Positions 1-6,466 of a stretch of DNA of 6,580 nt are shown piece by piece; the first letter of the stretch is position 1; every line of letters starts with the position of its first letter. Both the position numbers and the translations under genes were made by a program. Source of the stretch: Archangiaceae bacterium (GTDB taxonomy: Bacteria > Myxococcota > Myxococcia > Myxococcales > Myxococcaceae); assembly GCA_023248915.1 (NCBI GenBank), contig JAHFDQ010000171.1, positions 3,984 to 10,563 of the forward strand, written 5' to 3'. The notes under the pieces were generated by a model. That model was given only the letters and a program-made list of their open reading frames with translations, was not told the DNA's origin and made no database searches.

Positions 1-366
1 AAGCGCGCGCCCACCGACGACGAACGCGCGGCCCTGAAGTTCGCCTGGCGCGTCTGCAAGCACGTGAAGAGCAACGCCATCGTCTTCTCGACCCGCGACC
101 GGCTGCTGGCCGCCGGCGGCGGACAGACCAGCCGCGTCGAGTCGGCGAAGATCGCCGCCGCGCGCGGGGGCGAGGCGCTCAGGGGCAGCGCCGTGGCTTC
201 CGACGCCTTCTTCCCGTTTCGCGACGGGCTCGACGTGGTCGCGCGGGCGGGCGCGACCTGCGTGGTGCAGCCCGGCGGTTCGGTCAAGGACGCCGAGCTC
301 ATCGCCGCGGCTGACGAGCACGGGCTGGCGATGATGTTCACCGGGGTGCGGCACTTCCGCCACTGA
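1..366 (+). CDS. purH: PurH C-terminal part (AICAR transformylase domain), 5'-truncated by window edge
   Basis: This is the last 121 residues of the bifunctional AICAR transformylase / IMP cyclohydrolase, a cytosolic enzyme that formylates AICAR with 10-formyl-THF and closes the ring to give IMP, ending de novo purine synthesis. The frame is open from base 1, and the match to the family is good throughout. Visible are the FAW-V-K-VKSNAIV segment (residues 14-27 of the fragment), the GGGQTSRVESAKIA segment, and the highly conserved end with ASDAFFPFRDG, QPGGS, AADEHG and the terminal FTGVRHFRH. The Asn of KSN (bases 73-75) corresponds, by remembered alignment, to the active-site Asn431 of human ATIC. 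The catalytic Lys-His pair and the N-terminal IMP cyclohydrolase domain lie upstream and cannot be seen. The GTG at 64 is an internal Val codon, not a start. The C-terminus is intact, ending in the usual HFRH. The next gene begins 12 bases downstream, so the two are probably co-transcribed. Confidence 0.97.
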   Translation, partial: KRAPTDDERAALKFAWRVCKHVKSNAIVFSTRDRLLAAGGGQTSRVESAKIAAARGGEALRGSAVASDAFFPFRDGLDVVARAGATCVVQPGGSVKDAELIAAADEHGLAMMFTGVRHFRH

Positions 367-367
367 C

Positions 368-374
368 AGAAAGG
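368..374 (+). promoter_or_regulatory. Ribosome binding site for the zinc-ribbon/TPR gene
   Basis: AGAAAGG lies in the 12-base purH-to-379 gap, 4 bases before the ATG. It is a purine-rich, imperfect Shine-Dalgarno with a short spacer. It supports the ATG at 379, which also places the first zinc-ribbon cysteine at residue 5, as in MJ0042-type proteins. Confidence 0.55.
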
Positions 375-378
375 CCTC

Positions 379-2988
379 ATGCGCATCGAGTGCCAGAAAT
401 GTTCGGCTGCCTATGCCATCGACGACCGGTTGGTCACGTCGAAGGGGGTGCGGGCGCAGTGCCCGCGGTGCCGGCACCTGCAGCTCGTGAAGCGCGAGGA
501 AGGGAAGGTGGCCCCGTCTCCGGCCCTGGCGATGGTGTCGGGCCTCGGGGGCCAGCCGGCCCCGGTCGAAGCGCCCGGACCGCCGCCGGTCGCCCCGATG
601 CCGGCCGCGCCGCCCAACCGGGTCTCGGCACCACCCGCGCCGAGGCCTTTCGACCTGGACGCGCCGGCACCCACCCTGGGTGGCGGGCCCACCGAGCGGA
701 GCGCGCTCGACGACTTCCTCGAGTCGGCTCCCCCGGCGACGAACCCGTCGATGAAGCGGGTGACACTGCCGCCTCAGGCGGAGGCCGAAGACGCGCCGAG
801 GCCGACCGCGCCGGTGCAGGCGGTGCTCGGCTGCCGCGAGTGCGGCAAGCCGCTGATGGACTCGTTCGACCAGGCGCTCGGGCTGTGCGATTCCTGCCGG
901 GCGAAGGCCTCGCCGCAGCCAGACGAGGCCACCCAGGATTCGTTGCTGCCGGCGCCGGCCGAATCGGCCCGGCACGGGCAGGGGCCGGTGGCCGGCCAAG
1001 AGGGCGGGGCCGAACCCGCCTTCGTGGGTAACATCGCGCCGGTGCGCACCACGGACCAGGGTGCCCGAAGGGCGCAGTTGGGGCAGCGAATCGCGATGAT
1101 CGTCGTCGCGCTCGTAGTCGTCGGCGTCGGTGGAGCCGCGATCGCAAAGAGGACCTGGAACAAGAAAGCGCCGACGCTGGCGGTGCAGACGCACGCCGGC
1201 CCCATCGACGACATCATCCGGCGGTGGAAGGTACAGCACACGGACCTGAAGGGCACCTCTGGCCAGCACCTGGCGGCGGGCGAGGCGGCGCTTTCGCTCG
1301 ATGCGACCGGCGCCTACCTCACCGCCGAGGACGAATTCCAGAAGGCGCTGATGCTCGACCCCAAGAGCGACGTGGCGGTGGCCGGGTACGTGAGGGCCCT
1401 CGCGCTCGGGCGCGGCCCCCGGATGGACGATGCGACGTACCAGGAAGCTCTGGGCCTGATCAGCGCTGCCGAGGGGCGATCGGGCGGAGCGCCGAGGGTG
1501 CTGATCGCTCACGCCGAGCTCTTGCTCGCGCGCCCCTCGTCGGGCAACGGTTCGGACGCTCGAGCCCTCGCCGAGCGCGCCATCGTCTCGGGTTCCGTCC
1601 AGGAGAAGGCCCAGGGGTACTTGGCCGTCGGCCAGTCGTACCTCGGCCAGAACGTGGTCTGGGCCTCCGAGGCGTTCGAGAAAGCGCTGGCACTCGATGC
1701 GAAGTTGAAGCGCGGCTACTACTTCCGCGCCCAGGCCTACGCTTCCGAGGGCGACTACCGGAAGGCCATCGAGAGCCTCGAGAAGCGCTTGGCGTTGGAA
1801 CCCGACCAATGGGAAGCCACCGACTCGCTGGCGCGCTTCTACCTCGAGGTCGGCGAGGTCGACAAGGCGCGTAGGACGTACCAGCGCGCGGTCGACATCA
1901 GCTCGACCAGTACCCGCGCGAAGATTTCCCTCGCGATGATCGCCTTCCAGCACCTGGGCAAGGTGCAGGAAGGGATCGATCTCTTGCGCGGGCTCTCTCG
2001 CGACCGCGAGAAGTTCGAAGAGCGCGACGTCGTCGACCTCTTGGTGCAGCTGGCCGCCGCCGAACGCCAGCTGGGGCAGGGGGCCGCCGCGCAGCAGGAC
2101 AGCGCCGACGCGCTCGCCATCGTCGGCAGCAGCCCGGCCGCCCACCTGCAGGCCTTTCTCTTGGCCCTCGACCGGAACCAGGTCGCTCAGGCCAAGACGC
2201 ACCTGCCTTTCCTGGTCGGCCACCTGGACGACGCGGGCCTGGAAGAGCTGATGAAAGGGCGGCTGCTGTTTTCCGAGGGCAAGTTCGACGAGGCGCGCAC
2301 GGTGTTGGCTCACGCGAACGAGCTCGACCCCCGCCGGACCGACGCTCTCTTGTTCGCCGGCGCGGCCGCGGCCAGCGCCAAGCGCGACACCGCCGCCTAC
2401 GAGCTGGTGCTGAGCCGTGGCCTCGTCGCCGACCCGGGCCGGAGCGGCCCCCGCCCGATGATGGCGGAGTTCTACGTCTCGGCGGCCGACGTGATTCAGC
2501 CGGCGGTGGGACGCTTCCTTTCGCTCTCGACCGGCGCCGACGACCCGAACCCGGACCTGGCCGAGGGGCTCGTCCAGTTTCACCTGAAGAGCCTCGGCGA
2601 AGCGGACAAGCAGCTTTCGCGGGCGGTCGGAATCGACCCGTCCAACGCGCCGGGGCACATGCTGAAGGCGATCATCGCGCTGCAGCACGGCGACAAGGCC
2701 GGGGCGCTGAAGGAATCGGGCCGGTCGCTCGAACCCAACCGCGGCTACGCGCTCGGCCACTTCGCCCGCGGCCTGGCCTTCATGGCATCAGGGAAGGACG
2801 AGCTGGCCGTGAAGGAAATGCGCGACGCCCTCGCGCAGGACCCGAAGCTGCTCGGCCCCCGGGTGAAGCTGGGCGAGCTGCTGAGGACGCGCAGCCCCGA
2901 AGAGGCCAAGAAGATGCTCATCACCGTGGTCGGGCTCGACCCCACCTACCCAGGCGCCAAGCGCGCGCTCTACCTGCTCGGCCGGTGA
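379..2988 (+). CDS. Zinc-ribbon (MJ0042-type) / transmembrane / TPR-repeat protein, function unknown
   Basis: The product is an 869-residue single-pass membrane protein of unknown function. It starts with an MJ0042-type zinc ribbon (Cys5, Cys8, Cys28, Cys31). A Pro/Ala-rich, probably disordered linker follows (about 41-150), then a second Cys4 cluster (Cys152, Cys155, Cys170, Cys173; CxxC-x14-CxxC) and another low-complexity stretch. One hydrophobic helix spans about 238-256, flanked by basic residues on both sides. The rest is helical, with TPR-like units best seen at about 300-333, 410-443, 445-478, 479-512, 620-653, 724-757, 758-789, 790-823 and 824-857; diagnostic patterns are A-Y/F-...-G-D/K-...-A and a closing L-(D/E)-P. 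No other cysteines occur. Inference: the zinc ribbons are cytoplasmic and the TPR array periplasmic, like the zinc-ribbon N-terminus of the myxobacterial motility protein GltJ/AgmX, but flanking charges do not settle topology. A TPR scaffold or assembly factor is the safest description. It sits between purH and purD, 12 and 6 bases away, so it is probably co-expressed with them. Confidence 0.9.
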   Translation: MRIECQKCSAAYAIDDRLVTSKGVRAQCPRCRHLQLVKREEGKVAPSPALAMVSGLGGQPAPVEAPGPPPVAPMPAAPPNRVSAPPAPRPFDLDAPAPTLGGGPTERSALDDFLESAPPATNPSMKRVTLPPQAEAEDAPRPTAPVQAVLGCRECGKPLMDSFDQALGLCDSCRAKASPQPDEATQDSLLPAPAESARHGQGPVAGQEGGAEPAFVGNIAPVRTTDQGARRAQLGQRIAMIVVALVVVGVGGAAIAKRTWNKKAPTLAVQTHAGPIDDIIRRWKVQHTDLKGTSGQHLAAGEAALSLDATGAYLTAEDEFQKALMLDPKSDVAVAGYVRALALGRGPRMDDATYQEALGLISAAEGRSGGAPRVLIAHAELLLARPSSGNGSDARALAERAIVSGSVQEKAQGYLAVGQSYLGQNVVWASEAFEKALALDAKLKRGYYFRAQAYASEGDYRKAIESLEKRLALEPDQWEATDSLARFYLEVGEVDKARRTYQRAVDISSTSTRAKISLAMIAFQHLGKVQEGIDLLRGLSRDREKFEERDVVDLLVQLAAAERQLGQGAAAQQDSADALAIVGSSPAAHLQAFLLALDRNQVAQAKTHLPFLVGHLDDAGLEELMKGRLLFSEGKFDEARTVLAHANELDPRRTDALLFAGAAAASAKRDTAAYELVLSRGLVADPGRSGPRPMMAEFYVSAADVIQPAVGRFLSLSTGADDPNPDLAEGLVQFHLKSLGEADKQLSRAVGIDPSNAPGHMLKAIIALQHGDKAGALKESGRSLEPNRGYALGHFARGLAFMASGKDELAVKEMRDALAQDPKLLGPRVKLGELLRTRSPEEAKKMLITVVGLDPTYPGAKRALYLLGR

Positions 2989-2990
2989 GG
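2984..2990 (+). promoter_or_regulatory. Ribosome binding site for purD, overlapping the upstream stop codon
   Basis: GGTGAGG ends 4 bases before the purD ATG at 2995 and contains the TGA stop of the TPR gene (2986-2988). The GAGG part matches the anti-Shine-Dalgarno. Ribosomes ending on the upstream gene would sit on this site, so translational coupling is likely (inference). Confidence 0.6.
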
Positions 2991-2994
2991 CCCG

Positions 2995-4266
2995 ATGAAC
3001 GTGCTCGTCCTCGGCTCGGGCGGTCGCGAGCACGCGCTGGTGTGGAAGCTGGCGAAGAGCCCAGAGCGCCCGCGGCTGTTCTGCGCGCCCGGTAATCCCG
3101 GCACGGCGGCGCTGGCCGAGAACGTGCCGCTTCTGCCGGGCGACCCGGCCCAGGTGGTGGATTTCGCGCGCACGCACCAGGTCGACCTGGTGGTGGTGGG
3201 CCCGGAAGGGCCGCTGATGGCGGGCGTGGCCGACCTGCTGCAAGCCGCGGGAGTGGCAGTGTTTGGGCCGGTGGCTGGCGCGGCGCGGCTCGAGGGCTCG
3301 AAGGCGTTCGCCAAGGAAGTCATGAAGGCCGCGGGCGTGCCCACCGCCGACTTTCAGCTCTTCGACACGGCCGCCGCGGCCGAGGCCTACGCCCGGGCGA
3401 AGGGGAAGGTGGTGGTCAAGGCCGACGGGCTGGCGGCGGGCAAGGGCGTGGTGGTGGCAGAGGATGCCGTCCAGGCCGTCGCCGGCGTGCGCGAGCTGTT
3501 CGCGCTGGGCGAGGCGGGCAAGCGGTTGGTGCTCGAAGAGCTGCTCGAGGGGGAAGAGGTGTCGGTCATCGCCCTGTGCGACGGCGAGCGTTACCTGCTC
3601 TTGCCGCCCGCGCAGGACCACAAGCGGGTCTTCGACGGCGATCGCGGCCCCAACACCGGGGGCATGGGCGCCTACGTGCCCGCGCCCTTCCTCGACGAGG
3701 AAGGCCTGGCCCAGGTCGGCGAGACGGTGGTGGCCCCGACGCTGCGCGAGCTGGCGCGGCGCGGGCTGCCGTTTCGCGGAGCGCTCTACGCGGGGTTGAT
3801 GCTCACCCGCGAAGGCCCGCGGGTGCTCGAATTCAACGCCCGCTTCGGAGACCCCGAGACACAGGTGCTGATGCTGCAGCTCGAGGAAGACCTGCTGCCG
3901 CTGCTCGATGCCTGCGCCCGGGGCCGGCTCGAGCCCCGGGCATTGAAGGCCCCCAGGGCGGCTTCCTTCGGCGTGGTGCTCGCGGCCGAGGGCTACCCCG
4001 CGAAGCCGCGGCTCGGCGACGTCATTCGGGGGCTGGACCGGGCCGGGGCCGACGCGACCGTCTTTCACGCGGGCACGGTGCTCGACCAGGGCGAGTTGAA
4101 GACGGCAGGCGGGCGGGTGCTGACCGTCTGCGCGCGCGCGAAGACTCTGGCCGAGGCGCGTGACCAGGCTTACGCCGCCGCGAGCCAGGTACAATTCCGG
4201 GGCATGCACCTTCGCCGGGACATCGGGGCGCGGGCGCTTTCGCCCGGGGCCGGCGCCGGGCCGTGA
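2995..4266 (+). CDS. purD: Phosphoribosylamine--glycine ligase (GAR synthetase)
   Basis: PurD joins phosphoribosylamine and glycine using ATP to form GAR, the second step of de novo purine synthesis, in the cytosol. The protein has 423 residues, normal for the monofunctional bacterial enzyme. Family landmarks in order: N-terminal GSGGREHA (7-14), APGNPGT (31-37), VVGPEGPL (67-74), LEGSKAFAK (99-107), the ATP-grasp segment KADGLAAGKG (142-151), EGEEVS (185-190), QDHKR-x-DGD-GPNTGGMGAY (207-227), and the GARS signature RFGDPETQ (283-290). Glu279 and Asn281 just before it are the expected metal ligands. The C-terminal domain ends with the conserved RRDIGARAL (407-415), followed by a short Gly/Ala/Pro tail of 8 residues. 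Small deviations from the usual consensus are an Ala before QDHKR, where Ser is common, and Leu in place of the common Tyr before RRDIG; neither affects catalytic residues. The start is set by the GSGGREHA position and the site at 2984. The stop overlaps the lptF start by 4 bases. Confidence 0.98.
   Translation: MNVLVLGSGGREHALVWKLAKSPERPRLFCAPGNPGTAALAENVPLLPGDPAQVVDFARTHQVDLVVVGPEGPLMAGVADLLQAAGVAVFGPVAGAARLEGSKAFAKEVMKAAGVPTADFQLFDTAAAAEAYARAKGKVVVKADGLAAGKGVVVAEDAVQAVAGVRELFALGEAGKRLVLEELLEGEEVSVIALCDGERYLLLPPAQDHKRVFDGDRGPNTGGMGAYVPAPFLDEEGLAQVGETVVAPTLRELARRGLPFRGALYAGLMLTREGPRVLEFNARFGDPETQVLMLQLEEDLLPLLDACARGRLEPRALKAPRAASFGVVLAAEGYPAKPRLGDVIRGLDRAGADATVFHAGTVLDQGELKTAGGRVLTVCARAKTLAEARDQAYAAASQVQFRGMHLRRDIGARALSPGAGAGP
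4231..4246 (+). other. GC-only 6-bp hairpin at the purD/lptF junction
   Basis: CGGGCG (4231-4236) pairs perfectly with CGCCCG (4241-4246) around a CTTT loop. It is followed by a 10-base perfect palindrome, CCGGCGCCGG, at 4250-4259, just before the lptF GTG at 4263. There is no U-tract, so it is not a rho-independent terminator. It encodes the Gly/Ala/Pro tail of PurD. Such palindromes arise readily by chance in DNA this GC-rich; a role in translation coupling is speculative. Confidence 0.35.
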
Positions 4267-5375
4267 AGCTGCTCGTTCGATACCCGCTGCGCGAGATCGT
4301 CGTCCCGCTCGCCGCCTGGGTGTCCTTCCTGTGCCTGCTGCTCCTGGTGATGTCCTTCTTGCGGGGCACCGACGTCCTCCTGGGTTCCGGGGTGACCGCG
4401 GCGGACCTGGTCCGGTTCACCCTGTTCCTCACGCCCCACTTCGTGCAGCAGGCGCTGCCCATCGCCTTCCTCCTGGCGGTGTTGCTCGGCATCGGCCGGC
4501 TGGCCGAAGACCACGAGGTGGCGGCGATGCAGGCGGTGGGGGTGGGCCCAGTGCGTATCCTGGCCGGGCCGCTCACCGTGGCGGCAGGGCTGGGCGGCCT
4601 GATGCTGCTCTTGTCCTTCACCGCCGAGCCGTGGGGCATGCGCGCGGTCGAGCGGGCGGCCAACGAGGTCATCAAGAAGAACCTGGCTGGCGACGTGAAG
4701 CCCGGTGTCTTCTACGAAGACCTGACCAACCTCACCCTCTACGCCGAGCGGGTGGACCCGGTCGCGCACCGCTGGACCCACGTGTTGGTCCACGACGACC
4801 GCGACCCGGCGACGCCGCTGTTGGTGCTGGCGCGGACCGGCCAGGTGAACGCCGCGGGAGCGAGCGAGGCGCTGAAGCTGGGCCTGGCCGACGGCGACGT
4901 GCACCGCGCCGACCGCGAGCAGGCCGAGGCCACCGTCGTCGGCTTCGAGCGGGGCGAGCTGGTGCTGGGGGTGGGCGAGTCGTTCTTCCGCAAGAACAAG
5001 TTCAGGTCTCCGAAGGAACAACTGACTCCGTCCGAGCTCTTGCAGCTCGCCGGCGAGGCTCGGGCGAAGGGCGAACCCGACGCGCCGTTCCTGATGACGT
5101 TCCACTGGCGGTTCGGGCAGGCGCTGATGCCGCTGGCCTTCGCCCTGATGGGCACGCCCCTGGCGATGAGCCGCCGCCAGGGAGGCCGGGCGCGCGGGTT
5201 CGTACTCACCATCGCTGGCTACGTCCTGTACTTCGTCCTGTCGCGGGCCTTCGTCGCGCTGGGCGAGCAGGGCAGGCTGCCGGCGCTCGTGGCCGGGCAG
5301 ATGCCCAACCTCATCTTCGCCGCCCTAGGGACCCTGGCGATGGCGCGGGTCTCGCGTTCGGGGGTGTTCAGTTGA
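4263..5375 (+). CDS. lptF: LPS export ABC transporter permease LptF (YjgP/YjgQ family)
   Basis: LptF is one of the two inner-membrane permease subunits that, with the LptB ATPase dimer, extracts lipopolysaccharide from the inner membrane and passes it to LptC/LptA. The 370-residue product has the family plan: three N-terminal helices (about 12-33, 55-79, 99-119), a periplasmic beta-jellyroll-like region (about 125-270), and three C-terminal helices (about 284-303, 311-331, 340-361). The stretch LP-IAFLLAVLLGIGRL then AEDHEVAAMQAVGV (65-94) is the family hallmark. Glu85 sits where the coupling helix contacts LptB in E. coli LptF. The GTG start is chosen because the protein then begins KLLVRYPLREI, as homologues do, and because it overlaps the purD stop by 4 bases (GTGA). 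No clear Shine-Dalgarno precedes it, so expression probably depends on coupling to purD. The LptF rather than LptG label rests on gene order and family resemblance. lptA, lptB and lptC are not in this window. Confidence 0.92.
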   Translation: MKLLVRYPLREIVVPLAAWVSFLCLLLLVMSFLRGTDVLLGSGVTAADLVRFTLFLTPHFVQQALPIAFLLAVLLGIGRLAEDHEVAAMQAVGVGPVRILAGPLTVAAGLGGLMLLLSFTAEPWGMRAVERAANEVIKKNLAGDVKPGVFYEDLTNLTLYAERVDPVAHRWTHVLVHDDRDPATPLLVLARTGQVNAAGASEALKLGLADGDVHRADREQAEATVVGFERGELVLGVGESFFRKNKFRSPKEQLTPSELLQLAGEARAKGEPDAPFLMTFHWRFGQALMPLAFALMGTPLAMSRRQGGRARGFVLTIAGYVLYFVLSRAFVALGEQGRLPALVAGQMPNLIFAALGTLAMARVSRSGVFS

Positions 5376-6466
5376 CCCGAACGGCCTACCGGTACGTCGC
5401 GGCGACGTACTTGGCCTATGCGGCGGCGGTGTTCTTCGCAGTCCTGGCCATCTTCCTCATCGCCGACTACGGCGACCGGGTGAAGGCTTACTCTGATCAC
5501 CCGTGGCGCGACGTCGCCGAGCTGTACTGGAACAAGCTGCTCGTGACTTCGCTGCAGCTGGGGCCGGCGGCGCTGCTCCTTGCCGCCAGCGCGGCCGTGT
5601 CGACGCTGCGCAAGCGCGGCGAGCTAACTGCGTTCCGGGCCTTGGCCTTCCCGTTGCGGACGGTGTACCTGCCGGTCGGAATCTGCGCCTTGGTCGCGGC
5701 GGTGGGCTTGGTCGCCTTCGACGAATACGTGGTCACCGGGGCGAGCGCGAAAGTCGACGAGATCACCGTCTCGCGGTTCAACTCGTGGGGCGACTGGAAC
5801 CGGTGGTTCCGCCCGCATCAATGGTTTCGCCGCGGCAACCGGGTCTTCTACCTGCGAGCGGGCGACACCGCGCGCGGCTTCGACGACGTCACGGTGTTGA
5901 CGCTGACGCCCGATTTTCGCCTGGGCGATCGACTCGACGCGCGGCGCATGGAATACGTCGACGGCACCCGCTGGCGACTGTCCGGAGTGGCGCACCGCCG
6001 CTTCGACGCGGAAGGGGCGGCGCTCGAGACGTCCGCCTCGGGCGTGTACGAGCTCGAGGCGCCCGCCAACGCCTTCGCCATCCGCGCCGGGCGGCCCGAG
6101 CAGATGAGCGTCGCCGAGTTGGTCGAGCAGATCTCCGCGCGTCGAGGAGCGGGGCTGGCGGTCGAGCCGCTGGTGTTGTCGCTGCACAGCCGGTTCGCCT
6201 ACCCGCTGACCGGCGTCGCCGCGGCGCTCCTGGCGGTGGGCATCGCGCTCAGGCCCGGCAGGCGGGGACACTTGACGGTGGCGCTGGTCGAGGGGCTGAC
6301 CATCGCCGTCGTCCTCTGGGGGTCGATGGTGGTGGGCAAGGCGCTGGCCCTGGGGCAGCACCTGCCCGCCAGCGCCGCGGCCTGGGCGCCGTTCGCGGTG
6401 CTGGTGATCGCCGCGGGGGCGCTGTGGCTGCGCCGCGAGGGCCGGCTCGGCTGGAGCGGCATTTGA
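5372..6466 (+). CDS. lptG: LPS export ABC transporter permease LptG (YjgP/YjgQ family)
   Basis: LptG is the partner permease of LptF in the LptB2FG lipopolysaccharide transporter. The 364-residue product again shows three helices (about 12-31, 57-77, 97-117), a periplasmic domain (about 120-265) and three helices (about 271-293, 300-324, 332-354). The segment KRGELTAFRALAFPLR (81-96) is the coupling-helix motif, with Glu84 at the LptB-contact position. In the periplasmic domain, WFRRGNRVFYL (151-161) matches the family pattern of a Trp followed by a charged turn and a beta strand. The start is a TTG, overlapping the lptF stop by 4 bases (TTGA); it gives the RTAYRYVAATYL N-terminus expected for the family. 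A G-run at 5360-5364, 7 bases upstream, is at best a weak ribosome site. The same frame stays open far upstream through lptF, so automated calls may begin as early as 4160; that extension has low-complexity Arg/Ala/Gly/Pro composition and is not part of LptG. Confidence 0.92.
   Translation: MTRTAYRYVAATYLAYAAAVFFAVLAIFLIADYGDRVKAYSDHPWRDVAELYWNKLLVTSLQLGPAALLLAASAAVSTLRKRGELTAFRALAFPLRTVYLPVGICALVAAVGLVAFDEYVVTGASAKVDEITVSRFNSWGDWNRWFRPHQWFRRGNRVFYLRAGDTARGFDDVTVLTLTPDFRLGDRLDARRMEYVDGTRWRLSGVAHRRFDAEGAALETSASGVYELEAPANAFAIRAGRPEQMSVAELVEQISARRGAGLAVEPLVLSLHSRFAYPLTGVAAALLAVGIALRPGRRGHLTVALVEGLTIAVVLWGSMVVGKALALGQHLPASAAAWAPFAVLVIAAGALWLRREGRLGWSGI
6453..6456 (+). promoter_or_regulatory. Ribosome binding site for the gene starting at 6463
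   Basis: GGAG inside the last lptG codons lies 6 bases before the TTG at 6463. It is the cleanest Shine-Dalgarno match and spacing at any of the three overlapping starts in this window, and it decides in favour of TTG as the start of the last gene. Confidence 0.5.

Noticed and set aside
64..66. GTG as a possible start of a short gene at 64-366
   Set aside because: The PurH frame is open and family-like upstream to base 1; this GTG encodes the Val of the conserved VKSNAIV segment.
390..1031. 213-codon + strand open frame overlapping the start of the TPR gene
   Set aside because: It is a +2 shadow of the zinc-ribbon protein; the translation is Gly/Arg/Ala-rich with no motif, while the frame from 379 has two clear Cys4 clusters.
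434..1147. 237-codon open frame on the - strand over the zinc-ribbon/linker part of the TPR gene
   Set aside because: It is a low-complexity Arg/Ala/Pro-rich translation, explained by the biased codons of the Pro/Ala linker on the other strand.
2788..4209. 473-codon open frame on the - strand across purD
   Set aside because: It is antisense to an unmistakable PurD. Its His/Arg/Gln/Leu-rich composition is typical of reverse-complement shadow in GC-rich DNA, and no domain is recognisable.
4231..4246. Hairpin as a transcription terminator between purD and lptF
   Set aside because: No T-run follows the stem, and lptF begins 16 bases after it with an overlapping start, so termination here would make no sense.
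4170..5105. 311-codon - strand open frame over lptF
   Set aside because: It is antisense to a well-supported LptF, and its Gln/His/Arg-rich composition has no family resemblance.
5624..6361. 245-codon - strand open frame over lptG
   Set aside because: It is antisense to LptG, rich in Arg/Gln/Gly/His, and has no recognisable domain.
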